Of a DNA stretch of 64,000 nucleotides, positions 31,243-40,026 are shown one piece after another. The stretch is taken from positions 186,001 to 250,000 of the forward strand of contig NZ_JXAG01000050.1 in the NCBI RefSeq assembly GCF_000814905.1, written 5' to 3'. Each line of letters opens with the position of its first letter. The stretch's first letter is position 1. A model generated the notes under the pieces. That model worked only from the letters and a program-made list of their open reading frames with translations. It did no database searches and was not told the origin of the DNA. The stretch is from Enterobacter sp. Bisph1 (GTDB taxonomy: Bacteria > Pseudomonadota > Gammaproteobacteria > Enterobacterales > Enterobacteriaceae). The position numbers were made by a program, and so were the translations under genes.

Positions 31243-31294
31243 GGTGAAATATTCTGTCTAATATATTAATAATCTCAAATAATACTTATTACAT

Positions 31295-32191
31295 ATGAAT
31301 ATCGAACTGCGCCATCTCCGCTATTTTATTGCCGTCGCCGAGGAGCTGCATTTTGGCCATGCCGCCGCGCGGCTGAATATCTCGCAGCCGCCGTTAAGCC
31401 AGCAAATTCAGATCCTTGAGCAGCAGGTTGGCGCGAGGTTGCTTGCCCGCACCAACCGTAGCGTGTCGCTGACCCCGGCCGGGCGGCAGTTTTTAGCCGA
31501 TAGCCGACAAATCTTAAGCCAGGTGGACGAGGCGGCGGCCCGCGCCGCGCGTTTGCATCAGGGCGAAACCGGTGAGCTTCGGATCGGTTTTACCTCCTCA
31601 GCACCGTTTATCAAAGCCGTCTCCGACACGCTCTCTTCGTTTCGCCAGTGCTATCCCGACGTGCATATCCAGACCCGTGAAATCAACACCCGCGAACAGA
31701 TCTCGCCCCTCAATGAAGGCCTGCTGGATTTGGGGTTGATGCGTAATACACTGCTGCCGGAGACGCTGGGCTGGGAAGTTATTCTGCGCGAACCATTGCT
31801 GGCGATGATCCATAAAGATCATCCGCTGGCGGCGCGCCCGGCGGTATCGCTGGTGGAACTGGCCCGCGAGCCGTTCGTCTTTTTTGATCCCCATGTCGGC
31901 ACCGGGCTGTATGACGACATCCTCGGGCTGATGCGCCGTTATCAGCTAACGCCGACCATTGCGCAGGAAGTGGGTGAAGCGATGACCATAATTGGTCTGG
32001 TGGCTGCCGGGTTAGGCGTGTCGATTTTACCCGCCTCTTTTCGCCGTGTGCGGCTGACGGAAATGCACTGGATACCCATTATTGAAGCGGATGCGGTTTC
32101 GGAAATGTGGCTGGTCTGGTCAAAGCACCAGGAACAGGGAAGCGCCGCCGCGCGCTTTAAACAACAGCTCCTCGCCGCTGCCAGCGGATAA
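31295..32191 (+). CDS. ynfL: LysR-family regulator YnfL
   Basis: The 298-residue protein has an N-terminal winged helix-turn-helix (residues 1-60, MNIELRHLRYFIAVAEE and LNISQPPLSQQIQ) and a periplasmic-binding-protein-like effector domain. It is very probably the regulator of the divergent ynfM, because the 119-bp spacer holds an inverted repeat TTTCATAC/GTATGAAA (31190-31197 and 31235-31242). The effector is unknown. Length and order match E. coli ynfL. Confidence 0.9.
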   Translation: MNIELRHLRYFIAVAEELHFGHAAARLNISQPPLSQQIQILEQQVGARLLARTNRSVSLTPAGRQFLADSRQILSQVDEAAARAARLHQGETGELRIGFTSSAPFIKAVSDTLSSFRQCYPDVHIQTREINTREQISPLNEGLLDLGLMRNTLLPETLGWEVILREPLLAMIHKDHPLAARPAVSLVELAREPFVFFDPHVGTGLYDDILGLMRRYQLTPTIAQEVGEAMTIIGLVAAGLGVSILPASFRRVRLTEMHWIPIIEADAVSEMWLVWSKHQEQGSAAARFKQQLLAAASG

Positions 32192-32216
32192 ATTTTGCAC
32201 ATAAGTCCTTGCAAAA

Positions 32217-32232
32217 CGTGCTGTAAATCACA
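32217..32232. promoter_or_regulatory. CRP-like site upstream of mlc
   Basis: The element CGTGC-N6-TCACA keeps one perfect half (TCACA) of the CRP consensus. E. coli mlc transcription is under CRP control, so the site is plausible. Confidence 0.45.
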
Positions 32233-32287
32233 AGCCGAGGTAAATATTTGACGGCGACCGGTGAAGTGTTTCACCATAGCCGAACGT

Positions 32288-32309
32288 TTATTTCGAAGCG
32301 TGAAAATAA
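32288..32309. promoter_or_regulatory. Candidate Mlc auto-operator
   Basis: An imperfect AT-flanked palindrome, TTATTTCG...GAAAATAA, ends 11 bp before the GTG start of mlc. It resembles Mlc/NagC operators (A/T wings around a CG-containing centre) and lies where autoregulation is known in E. coli. Confidence 0.5.
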
Positions 32310-32320
32310 GGGAGTGAGAG

Positions 32321-33541
32321 GTGGTTGCTGATAGTCAGCCTGGGCATATTGATCAAATAAAGCAGACCAACGCGGGGGCGGTGTACCGCCTGATTGATCA
32401 GCTTGGCCCGGTGTCGCGCATCGATCTTTCGCGTCTGGCGCAGCTCGCCCCGGCCAGTATTACCAAAATTGTCCGCGAAATGCTCGAAGCCCATCTGGTG
32501 CAGGAGACGGAAATCCAGGAACCCGGCAGCCGCGGGCGTCCGGCGGTCGGGCTGGTGGTTGAGACCGAAGCCTGGCACTACCTTTCCCTGCGCATCAGCC
32601 GGGGGGAGATTTTTCTCTCCTTGCGCGACCTGAGCAGCAAGCTGGTGGTTGAAGATAGGCTGGAACTCTCACTGACGGATGAACTGCCGCTTTTACAACG
32701 TATTATCCTGCATATTGACCGCTTTTTTACCCAGCATCAGCACCGGCTGGAACGCCTGACCGCCATTGCGATAACCCTGCCGGGCATTATTGATACCGAG
32801 AACGGTATCGTTCACCGGATGCCTTTTTTTGACGATGTAAAAGATATGCCGCTGGGGGAAGCGCTGGAGAAGCACACCGGCGTGCCGGTATATGTCCAGC
32901 ACGATATCAGCGCATGGACCATGGCAGAAGCGCTGTTTGGCGCGTCGCGTGGGGCGAGAGACGTTATACAGGTGGTTATCGATCATAACGTAGGCGCAGG
33001 GGTGATTACCGATGGCCGTTTACTGCATGCGGGCAGCAGCAGCCTGGTTGAGATTGGCCATACTCAGGTCGATCCCTACGGCAAGCGCTGTTATTGCGGT
33101 AACCACGGTTGCCTGGAAACCATCGCCAGCGTGGAAAGCGTACTTGAGCTTGCGCAGTTGCGTATGAGCCAGTCGATGAGCTCAATGCTGCACCAGAAGC
33201 CGCTAACGGTGGAGTGGCTGTGCCAGGCGGCGCAGCAGGGGGATCTCCTGGCAAAAGACATTATCAGCGGGGTTGGGGCGAATATTGGTCGTATCCTCGC
33301 CATTATGGTGAATTTGTTCAACCCGCAAAAAATATTAATTGGTTCGCCCCTCAGTAAAGCGGCGGACGTTCTCTTTCCGGCTATTGCCGACTGTATTCGC
33401 CAGCAGGCGCTACCGGCCTACAGCCGTCATATCAGCGTCGAGAGCACGCAGTTTACCAATCAGGGCACTATGGCCGGTGCGGCGCTGGTAAAAGACGCGA
33501 TGTATAACGGATCGTTGCTAATTCGTTTGTTGCAGGGGTAA
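32321..33541 (+). CDS. mlc: Global sugar-uptake repressor Mlc (DgsA)
   Basis: Mlc is a ROK-family repressor of ptsG, ptsHI, manXYZ and malT. It is inactivated when dephosphorylated PtsG sequesters it at the membrane. The 406-residue protein has a helix-turn-helix at about 15-75, the ROK core and the zinc site HTQVD...CYCGNHGC (ligands about H247, C257, C259, C264). Translation starts at GTG behind GGGAGTGAGAG, as in E. coli. It is nearly identical to the E. coli protein. Downstream ynfK is in the same orientation but 125 bp away. Confidence 0.96.
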   Translation: MVADSQPGHIDQIKQTNAGAVYRLIDQLGPVSRIDLSRLAQLAPASITKIVREMLEAHLVQETEIQEPGSRGRPAVGLVVETEAWHYLSLRISRGEIFLSLRDLSSKLVVEDRLELSLTDELPLLQRIILHIDRFFTQHQHRLERLTAIAITLPGIIDTENGIVHRMPFFDDVKDMPLGEALEKHTGVPVYVQHDISAWTMAEALFGASRGARDVIQVVIDHNVGAGVITDGRLLHAGSSSLVEIGHTQVDPYGKRCYCGNHGCLETIASVESVLELAQLRMSQSMSSMLHQKPLTVEWLCQAAQQGDLLAKDIISGVGANIGRILAIMVNLFNPQKILIGSPLSKAADVLFPAIADCIRQQALPAYSRHISVESTQFTNQGTMAGAALVKDAMYNGSLLIRLLQG

Positions 33542-33666
33542 CATTTTTTCGTTGTTGTCATAAAAATTGCGCTACCTCAAGCTGGTCCTCAGGCACTTAT
33601 CTTAGACTTTCCCCTCTGAATTATTTTGTTGGTTTATATTTTCGCTGATAAATGGTGGGTTAAGTG

Positions 33667-34362
33667 ATGCTTAAGCGTTTCTTTGTAACGGGTACAGACA
33701 CTTCTGTCGGTAAGACAGTGGCGTCCCGCGCGCTACTCCAGGCGCTGGCTGCCAGCGGTAAAACGGTAGCGGGCTACAAACCTGTGGCTAAAGGCAGCAT
33801 AGAGACGCCGGAAGGGCTGCGTAATAAAGATGCGCTGGTGTTGCAAAGCGTTTCGACCCTTGAGCTTCCTTACCACGCAGTCAATCCCATCGCCCTGAGC
33901 GAAGAAGAGAGTAGCGTAGCGCACAGCTGCCCGATTAATTACACCCTCTTATCGAACGGGCTTGCCGATCTGTGCAACCGCGTCGATCATGTGGTGGTTG
34001 AAGGCACCGGCGGCTGGCGCAGCTTGATGAATGATTTACGCCCGCTATCGGAATGGGTAGTGCAGGAGCAGATGGCGGTGGTGATGGTGGTCGGCATTCA
34101 GGAAGGCTGTCTTAACCATGCATTGCTGACGGCGCAGGCTATCGCCAGCGACGGGTTGCCGCTGATTGGCTGGGTGGCGAACCGCATCAATCCTGGTCTT
34201 GCGCATTATGCCGAAATCATCAATGTTTTGAGCAAAAAACTGCCCGCGCCGCTGGTGGGTGAATTGCCCTATCTGCCGCGTGCGGAACAGCGTAATTTAG
34301 CACCCTATATCAATCTGCAAATGGCGACCGGCATGTTAGTGGCCGACCGCGTGCTGGCCTGA
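33667..34362 (+). CDS. ynfK: Dethiobiotin synthetase homologue YnfK (BioD2)
   Basis: The 231-residue protein has the BioD P-loop GTDTSVGKT at about residues 9-17 and the VVEGTGGW motif (about 113-120) of dethiobiotin synthetases, which form the ureido ring of biotin from diaminopelargonic acid, CO2 and ATP. It is a second copy outside the bio operon; in E. coli it is not essential for biotin synthesis. I use the ATG at 33667; a GTG immediately upstream is also in frame. A stable hairpin follows the stop codon. Confidence 0.9.
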   Translation: MLKRFFVTGTDTSVGKTVASRALLQALAASGKTVAGYKPVAKGSIETPEGLRNKDALVLQSVSTLELPYHAVNPIALSEEESSVAHSCPINYTLLSNGLADLCNRVDHVVVEGTGGWRSLMNDLRPLSEWVVQEQMAVVMVVGIQEGCLNHALLTAQAIASDGLPLIGWVANRINPGLAHYAEIINVLSKKLPAPLVGELPYLPRAEQRNLAPYINLQMATGMLVADRVLA

Positions 34363-34364
34363 AA

Positions 34365-34389
34365 AATCCCCCTCGCGAGGAGGGGGATT
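34365..34389 (+). terminator. Hairpin after ynfK
   Basis: AATCCCCCTC/GAGGGGGATT with a 5-nt loop begins 3 bp after the stop codon. A short A run precedes it, and there is no T tract beyond the stem. Confidence 0.6.
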
Positions 34390-34635
34390 CTGCATTAATC
34401 CCCGTTTACCTGGTGCGCACCTGGCGCATATTCCCTAAGCGTAAATAACCCGCAACGTTAGTCTGTGCCATTCACTCTGTACTGCATTGCAACAGAGGAT
34501 GTAGCCTGCGGTACTGACGATAGTTTAAAGACTTAAAGGTGCCGAAATCATGTGACGTTGTCACTTTTGGCAGTGAAAGACGGTTATTCACGGTGCGGGA
34601 ATAGGCGCGAAATGAAAGTCAACGCAGGGAAAAGA

Positions 34636-34659
34636 GCGGAACGTGATGCCACGTTCCGC
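34636..34659 (-). terminator. Terminator of the ynfEGH-dmsD operon
   Basis: GCGGAACGTG/CACGTTCCGC with an ATGC-type tetraloop is a 10-bp perfect stem 9 bp after dmsD, followed on the minus strand by CTCTTTT. Confidence 0.78.
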
Positions 34660-34668
34660 AGATCAGCG

Positions 34669-35280
34669 TTAGCGATACAGCGTTTTTTGCGCTACCGGGA
34701 TAAGCAGCGATGCCTGCCACTGCGCCAGGGTAAGCCGTGCAAGCTGCCCGAGCGCGGTGAAAAAAGGGTGCTGCGCATGGTGACAAAATTCATCTAAAAA
34801 CCGGTTGCTCCACGGCAGCAGATGCCAGGCCAGCAGCTGCTCGCAGGCGGCATGATTGCCGTGCTCGGCCAGCCATGCGGCCAGCAGCAGCAGTGCGCCG
34901 AAGTGATCTTCCGGTTCATTTTGCCCGCTGAGAAAGGCGATGTCGTTTTCACGCATCCACTGGCGCAGGGCCAGCGTCGAGTCGCCGAATACCACGCTCT
35001 CCTTATCCAGCCAGACGGAACCCCAGGGTGGCGCAGGCAGCGCATGAGGGCCAATGAGCAGCCGTTGCCAGCCCTCCGTCAGCGGTTCATCGCAGGGTTT
35101 CGCAAACTCCTGCGCCAGCGCCAGCAGTGCTTCTGCCGGTAAGGTCCACTGATCCTGCCACTCGCCGCTGCGCAGCGCGGTAATCAGTGGTGCGCAAGGT
35201 TCGCTATCCGGGGGATAGTAAAACAGGGCGCCCAATACGCGGGCGGTAAAAATAAAGGTCTCGCGGGTTGCCTCGCTCAT
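34669..35280 (-). CDS. dmsD: Tat proofreading chaperone DmsD
   Basis: DmsD binds the twin-arginine leaders of DmsA/YnfE-type reductases and holds them back until the molybdenum cofactor is inserted. The 203-residue all-helical protein matches E. coli DmsD (204), including the leader-binding surface regions PPWGSVWLD and QNEPEDHFG. It is the last gene of the ynfE-ynfG-ynfH-dmsD operon, 39 bp after ynfH, so chaperone and client are co-expressed. Confidence 0.93.
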   Translation of the reverse strand: MSEATRETFIFTARVLGALFYYPPDSEPCAPLITALRSGEWQDQWTLPAEALLALAQEFAKPCDEPLTEGWQRLLIGPHALPAPPWGSVWLDKESVVFGDSTLALRQWMRENDIAFLSGQNEPEDHFGALLLLAAWLAEHGNHAACEQLLAWHLLPWSNRFLDEFCHHAQHPFFTALGQLARLTLAQWQASLLIPVAQKTLYR

Positions 35281-35319
35281 ACACTCTCCGAACAGCGCGG
35301 GTTACCCCGCGCACGGTAA

Positions 35320-36177
35320 TTAACCCGCAACGGCCAGGCCTACGGTCATATGCAAACCGTAAAACAGACCGCGGCCGATCAGTTCACCTGCCGCCACCAG
35401 CAGGAACCCGACCAACAGGCTGCTGATTTTCGGCTGGCGACGCATCACCAGCGGGCAGATCCAGCAGCCAAGCCCAAGGGCCAGCAGCAGCAGACGCACC
35501 ACCTGAAGCTGAGGGTAATCCGGCACCAGCGCCACCGCCTGCTGTAGTGAGCTGTGGATTGTGCCGAGCTGTATACTCTGCAACATTACAACGGCAATGC
35601 TTGCTACCAGCGCAACGACGCTAACGGCGGCGAAACGCGAAGCGTGAAAACGCACTCCCGCCACGCGCAACAGCAGCGCCGCCAGCAACGGTCCACCCAT
35701 TAGCATGGTCAAAAAGAAGGCGGCGGTGGTGTAACCATTATGCCAGGTCGGCACGGTGTCTATCTGGTAGACCCGCGTCATCGCCCAGACAAACAACACC
35801 CCAAACACCATGCTGACCAGCAGCCAGAGGCGCGCAATCCCGCTGGGGAGCTTGCCAAGCCAGGCCAACAGCCACCAGAAGCCGCCGACGGCGAAAAAGA
35901 GCGAACCGGCGGCGATTTCATTACTCAGTGCCGACGCGCCAATACGGTTCAGGGAGTTGAACGCGCGCAGCGGCGAGCCAAGGTGCATCATCGAGGCGAT
36001 AAAACCCAAACCCATTAACAGCCAGAGGAAAAACTGGCTGCGGACAATGCGCAGCTGGCCGATTCTGTCGTCTTTGATGTTCATCCAGACGACGCCGCTG
36101 ACAATCAATCCGCCCGCCACGCACTGGCCGAGCACCGTAAAGAGAACCAGCGGCCATTCATGCCATCCATTTCCCAT
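35320..36177 (-). CDS. ynfH: Membrane anchor subunit YnfH (DmsC family)
   Basis: YnfH is the quinol-oxidising membrane anchor of the YnfEGH enzyme. It has eight predicted helices over 285 residues (E. coli 284) and starts MGNGWHEWPLVLF. I chose the ATG at 36177, which follows AGGAGATATGAA one base after the ynfG stop. The frame runs 75 codons further up through ynfG, but those residues are a shadow. The one-base gap to ynfG implies coupled translation. Confidence 0.92.
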   Translation of the reverse strand: MGNGWHEWPLVLFTVLGQCVAGGLIVSGVVWMNIKDDRIGQLRIVRSQFFLWLLMGLGFIASMMHLGSPLRAFNSLNRIGASALSNEIAAGSLFFAVGGFWWLLAWLGKLPSGIARLWLLVSMVFGVLFVWAMTRVYQIDTVPTWHNGYTTAAFFLTMLMGGPLLAALLLRVAGVRFHASRFAAVSVVALVASIAVVMLQSIQLGTIHSSLQQAVALVPDYPQLQVVRLLLLALGLGCWICPLVMRRQPKISSLLVGFLLVAAGELIGRGLFYGLHMTVGLAVAG

Positions 36178-36178
36178 T

Positions 36179-36796
36179 TCATATCTCCTGCGGATTTGCC
36201 AGATAGCCGGTGGTATCCCCGGTCGGGCGGCTATTGGCGTTGGGTTTGATGACAATGTTCGGCTTCGTAAAGTGCGATGCGGGCAGCGGGGCGATAGCCG
36301 AGAGCGTGCCGTGGCGCTTACGCAACTCCTCAATCGGGCCGAAATCCAACGCGCGTAGCGGGCAGGACTCGACGCAAATAGGTTTTTTGCCGTCGGCCAC
36401 ACGATCGTGGCAGCCGTCGCATTTGGTCATATGGCCTTTTGCCGCGTTATATTGCGGCGCGCCGTACGGGCAGGCCATATGGCAATAGCGACAGCCGATG
36501 CAGACCTCTTCATTCACCACCACAAATCCATCCTCGCGTTTGTGCATCGCTCCGCTCGGACAGACTTTGGTGCACGCCGGATCTTCACAGTGATTGCAGG
36601 AGAGCGAGAGATAATAAGCGAAGACGTTTTGCTGCCAGACGCCGTTATCTTCTTGCCAGCTGCCGCCGGCATATTCATAGACGCGGCGAAAGCTGACGTC
36701 GGGGGTTAAATCTTTGTAATCTTTACAGGCCAACTCGCAGGTTTTACACCCGGTGCAGCGTGCGGAATCAATAAAAAATCCATACTGGGTAGTCAT
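36179..36796 (-). CDS. ynfG: Four-cluster ferredoxin subunit YnfG (DmsB family)
   Basis: YnfG carries electrons from the membrane anchor to the catalytic subunit. The 205-residue protein shows four cysteine groups for [4Fe-4S] clusters: CTGCKTCELAC (about 14-24), CNHCEDPACTKVCP (about 67-80), CIGCRYCHMACP (about 99-110) and CDGCHDRV...CVESCP. All have the usual spacing. It lies 10 bp after ynfE and adjoins ynfH. Confidence 0.95.
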   Translation of the reverse strand: MTTQYGFFIDSARCTGCKTCELACKDYKDLTPDVSFRRVYEYAGGSWQEDNGVWQQNVFAYYLSLSCNHCEDPACTKVCPSGAMHKREDGFVVVNEEVCIGCRYCHMACPYGAPQYNAAKGHMTKCDGCHDRVADGKKPICVESCPLRALDFGPIEELRKRHGTLSAIAPLPASHFTKPNIVIKPNANSRPTGDTTGYLANPQEI

Positions 36797-36806
36797 CGGC
36801 TACTCC

Positions 36807-39245
36807 TTAAACCTTTTCAATGTCGACCAGATTGGTGTGCTGCGGATTGCCCTTCGCCAGCGGTGAAGGCCGGTGGGTGGTCAGCGTGTTCATGCAGCCA
36901 CCGTGGTCGACGCGATCGCCCGCCATGTTGGCCTGATGCCAGGCGCCCTGGCCCATAGCGCTGACCCCCGGCATAATGCGCGGCGTCACTTTTGCCGCGA
37001 TGCGCACCTCGCCGCGGGCGTTAAAGACGCGCACCATATCGCCCTGTTTGATGCCGCGCCGCTCGGCGTCAATCGGGTTGATCCACACTTCCTGGCGGCA
37101 AGAGGCTTGCAGCACATCAATATTGCCGTAGCTGGAGTGGGTACGGGCTTTATAGTGAAAACCGAACAGCTGTAGCGGGTAGTGTTCCCGCGCCGGATCG
37201 TCCCAGCCTTCAAACGTCGAGGCGTAAATCGGCAGAGGGCTTATCACTTCGTCCTTATCCAGCTCCCAGCTATTGGCAATTTCCGCCAGCTTACTGGAGT
37301 AAATTTCGATTTTGCCGGAAGGGGTTTTCAGCGGGTTAGCGACGGGATCGTCGCGGAATTTTTTATAGGCGACAAAATGACCGTTAGGATCTTTGCGCTT
37401 ATAAATGCCCATCGCTTTCAGTTCGTCATAGGAGGGCAGCTGCGGATCTTTAGCGACCATTTTTGCGTAGAGATACTGCAACCACTGCTGCTGGGTGCGG
37501 CCTTCGGTAAATTTCTGGTAGATATCCGGCCCCAGACGACGGGCGATTTCGCTGGTTATCCAGTAGATCGGTTTGCGTTCGAACTTCGGCTCCGTAACGG
37601 GCTGGAGGAAAATCAGATAGCCCATATTCCCGGCGTAATCGTTGGGAATAATATCTTCCTGTTCTACGGTCATCAGGTCCGGCAGCAGAATGTCGGCATA
37701 CATCGCCGAGGAGGTCATAAAGTTCTCAATCACCACGATGGTTTCGCACTTGCTCTCATCTTGCAGAATGTCATGGGTGCGGTTGATATCGCCGTGCTGG
37801 TTGGTCAGGGTGTTACCGGCGTAGTTCCAGATAAATTTAATCGGCACATCCAGCTTATCTTTGCCGCGCACGCCGTCGCGTTTAGCGGTCATCTCCGGGC
37901 CGCGGGCAATCGCATCGGTCCAGCTAAAGCAGGAGATCGCGGTTTTCACCGGGTTTTCAGGCATCGGCATCCGTTCGATGGTGATCGTATACGTCGATTC
38001 GCGCGCACCGCTGTTGCCACCGTTAATACCAACATTGCCCGTCAGGATCGGCAACATGGCAATGGCGCGCGACGTCAGCTCGCCATTGGCCTGGCGCTGG
38101 GGTCCCCAGCCCTGGCAGATATAAGCCGGTTTGGCGCTGCCGATTTCTCGCGCCAGCTTAATGATCTTATCGGCGGGAATACCGGTGATATGCGAGGCCC
38201 ATTGTGGCGTTTTGGCAATACCGTCGTCACCCTGGCCGAGGATCCACGCTTTGTAATGGCCGTTAGCGGGCGCATCGGCGGGCAGGGTTTTTTCGTCGAA
38301 GCCCACGCAATATTTATCAAGGAAGGGCTGATCGACGAGGTTTTCAGTAATCAACACCCAGGCCATACCGGCCACCAGTGCGGCGTCGGTGCCCGGGCGA
38401 ATCGGCACCCATTCATCTTCACGCCCGGCAGCGGTGTCCGTATAGCGCGGATCGATAACGATCATGCGCGCATTTGAGCGTTCTCGCGCCTGTTCCAGAT
38501 ACCAGGTAATGCCGCCGCCGCTCATGCGGGTTTCCGCCGGGTTATTACCGAACATCACCACCAGTTTGCTGTTTTCAATATCCGAGGTGCTATTGCCATC
38601 GTTAGAACCGTAGGTGTAAGGCATCGCACAGGAGATTTGTGCCGTGCTGTACGTACCGTACTGGTTAAGAAATCCGCCGTACATCGCCATTAGACGAGCA
38701 ATAACGGAAGCCGAAGGGGATGAACGGGTAATGTTGCCGCCGACGATGCCGGAAGAGTAGTTGATATACACCGCTTCGTTGCCGTACTTCTGCACCACAT
38801 TCTTCAGGCTGGTGGCAATCGTATCCAGCGCTTCGTCCCAACTGATGCGCTCAAATTTCCCTTCGCCGCGTTTACCCACGCGTTTCATCGGGTAGTTCAG
38901 ACGATCCGGATGGTTAATGCGTCGGCGAATAGAGCGTCCGCGCAGGCAGGCTCGCACCTGGTGGTTACCGTAGATGTCGTCACCGGTATTATCGGTTTCC
39001 ACCCAATAGACTTCGTTATCACGCACATGTAAACGCAGGGCGCAGCGGCTGCCGCAGTTTACCGAACAGGCTCCCCATACCACTTTATCCGCTGCGGGTT
39101 GCATCGCTTGCTGTACCGCCGCTGCCGCGCTGCGTAGGCCAAAGGGCAGGGAGAAACTGCCGGCAGCCAACGCTAGAGATCCTAATGCGGTGGATTTCAC
39201 CAACGTTCGTCGGCTGATCCCTCCCTGGTGTTCCGAATTGGACAT
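36807..39245 (-). CDS. ynfE: Molybdenum selenate/DMSO-type reductase catalytic subunit YnfE
   Basis: The 812-residue protein is exported by the Tat system (SRRTLVKS at about 11-18, then a hydrophobic stretch to about 40). It binds one [4Fe-4S] cluster (CSVNCGSRC near 57-65) and a bis-MGD cofactor. The leader and the CSVNCGSRCALRL and SSGIVGGN regions fit YnfE rather than YnfF. In E. coli YnfE/YnfF reduce selenate in anaerobic respiration. E. coli has tandem ynfE-ynfF before ynfG; here a single catalytic gene precedes ynfG. Confidence 0.92.
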   Translation of the reverse strand: MSNSEHQGGISRRTLVKSTALGSLALAAGSFSLPFGLRSAAAAVQQAMQPAADKVVWGACSVNCGSRCALRLHVRDNEVYWVETDNTGDDIYGNHQVRACLRGRSIRRRINHPDRLNYPMKRVGKRGEGKFERISWDEALDTIATSLKNVVQKYGNEAVYINYSSGIVGGNITRSSPSASVIARLMAMYGGFLNQYGTYSTAQISCAMPYTYGSNDGNSTSDIENSKLVVMFGNNPAETRMSGGGITWYLEQARERSNARMIVIDPRYTDTAAGREDEWVPIRPGTDAALVAGMAWVLITENLVDQPFLDKYCVGFDEKTLPADAPANGHYKAWILGQGDDGIAKTPQWASHITGIPADKIIKLAREIGSAKPAYICQGWGPQRQANGELTSRAIAMLPILTGNVGINGGNSGARESTYTITIERMPMPENPVKTAISCFSWTDAIARGPEMTAKRDGVRGKDKLDVPIKFIWNYAGNTLTNQHGDINRTHDILQDESKCETIVVIENFMTSSAMYADILLPDLMTVEQEDIIPNDYAGNMGYLIFLQPVTEPKFERKPIYWITSEIARRLGPDIYQKFTEGRTQQQWLQYLYAKMVAKDPQLPSYDELKAMGIYKRKDPNGHFVAYKKFRDDPVANPLKTPSGKIEIYSSKLAEIANSWELDKDEVISPLPIYASTFEGWDDPAREHYPLQLFGFHYKARTHSSYGNIDVLQASCRQEVWINPIDAERRGIKQGDMVRVFNARGEVRIAAKVTPRIMPGVSAMGQGAWHQANMAGDRVDHGGCMNTLTTHRPSPLAKGNPQHTNLVDIEKV

Positions 39246-39341
39246 CGCTCACTCCATTATATTTAGGATAAATATATTGCCCGGGTAATTAAAAGCGGGC
39301 TAATGAAGTGCTAATGGTAATCACAACGGGGTAGGAGAAAC

Positions 39342-39355
39342 TTAAGCACGATCAA
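39342..39355 (-). promoter_or_regulatory. Weak FNR-type site upstream of ynfE
   Basis: On the minus strand the site reads TTGAT-CGTG-CTTAA, one perfect half-site and one with two mismatches. It lies about 97 bp before the ynfE start codon. The E. coli operon is FNR-activated, which makes the site plausible. Confidence 0.45.
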
Positions 39356-39363
39356 TATGAGGG

Positions 39364-39390
39364 TAATCCCCCTGAAATTCAGGGGGATTA
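39364..39390. terminator. Bidirectional hairpin between ynfE promoter and ynfD end
   Basis: A 13-bp perfect palindromic stem (TAATCCCCCTGAA and its complement) around a single central base at 39377 ends 3 bp before the ynfD stop codon. It serves ynfD on the minus strand. Confidence 0.75.
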
Positions 39391-39393
39391 TAC

Positions 39394-39675
39394 TTATTGC
39401 GGATTAGTCCCTTGTTCGCTCTGCTGGGCTGCGCCGCCGTTGCGGCTGTAGAGAATTTTATAGCTGTCATTGACGCAATGACCGACCACCTGCGAGCCTG
39501 GCTGGTCGGCCTGATCGTTAGGAACAATGGTGAGGGTAAATCCCGATTCCGGCACGCCATTGTTGATAATGCGCTGCTGAATATCCGTTTTTACGCGTTC
39601 GCACGAATCCGGTGCGGCAAATGCCGGCACGGAACCCGCCAGCAGTAACGCACAAAGCCAACGTGAATAATGCAT
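39394..39675 (-). CDS. ynfD: Periplasmic DUF1161 protein YnfD
   Basis: The 93-residue precursor has a signal peptide (MHYSRWLCALLLAGSVPAFA, cleaved after residue 20) and a mature DUF1161 domain with two conserved cysteines (DSCERVK and GHCVND) likely forming a disulfide. The central block QQRIINNGVPESGF is the family hallmark. I chose the ATG at 39675, six bases after a perfect AAGGAG; two in-frame ATGs further up sit on or beyond that site. The function is unknown. Confidence 0.85.
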   Translation of the reverse strand: MHYSRWLCALLLAGSVPAFAAPDSCERVKTDIQQRIINNGVPESGFTLTIVPNDQADQPGSQVVGHCVNDSYKILYSRNGGAAQQSEQGTNPQ

Positions 39676-40026
39676 TCTCATCTCCTTCTGTTTTGTCTGC
39701 TCTAAGCTTAGCATTTGTGACGCCCGCGCAAGGTAAATCTCTGAAAAATGTGAATAAGCATGATAACGCATTTTTTAAGACTGCATTTATAAGACGGATG
39801 CACCGCGTAAGACATTCGCCGCAATGGCTACTTTTATTCCGAATTACGTCTGGTAATGGCCCAGCCTGCGTTTCGTTGATTTACAGGCTCACGAGTACAG
39901 GCGAAAGGGGTTCTGTGTGGGCGCTGTTTTTGGCCAGGCCATCGTTATGCGCAATAAGTGATTGCCATAGGTAACAGAGGTTTTGCTAATATAAGCTCAT
40001 TACAAAAGTATAATGTGGTGAACTGA
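39676..40026. other. Divergent intergenic region between ynfD and ynfC
   Basis: The 351 bases must contain both promoters. I see no ORF with a ribosome site, no clear operator and no terminator. Confidence 0.45.

Larger units (their letters stand above)
34363..34668. other. Intergenic region between ynfK and dmsD (clcB missing)
   Basis: The 306 bases contain two hairpins, one near each convergent gene end. E. coli carries the chloride-channel gene clcB here; no remnant of it can be read. An 81-codon plus-strand ORF overlapping dmsD is a shadow. Confidence 0.55.

Noticed and set aside
34552..34797. 81-codon plus-strand ORF between ynfK and dmsD
   Set aside because: It overlaps the dmsD coding sequence and the operon terminator, and it has no ribosome site or recognisable sequence.
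37182..38477. 431-codon plus-strand ORF inside ynfE
   Set aside because: Antisense shadow of the molybdoenzyme gene; no start signal and low-complexity His/Arg-rich translation.
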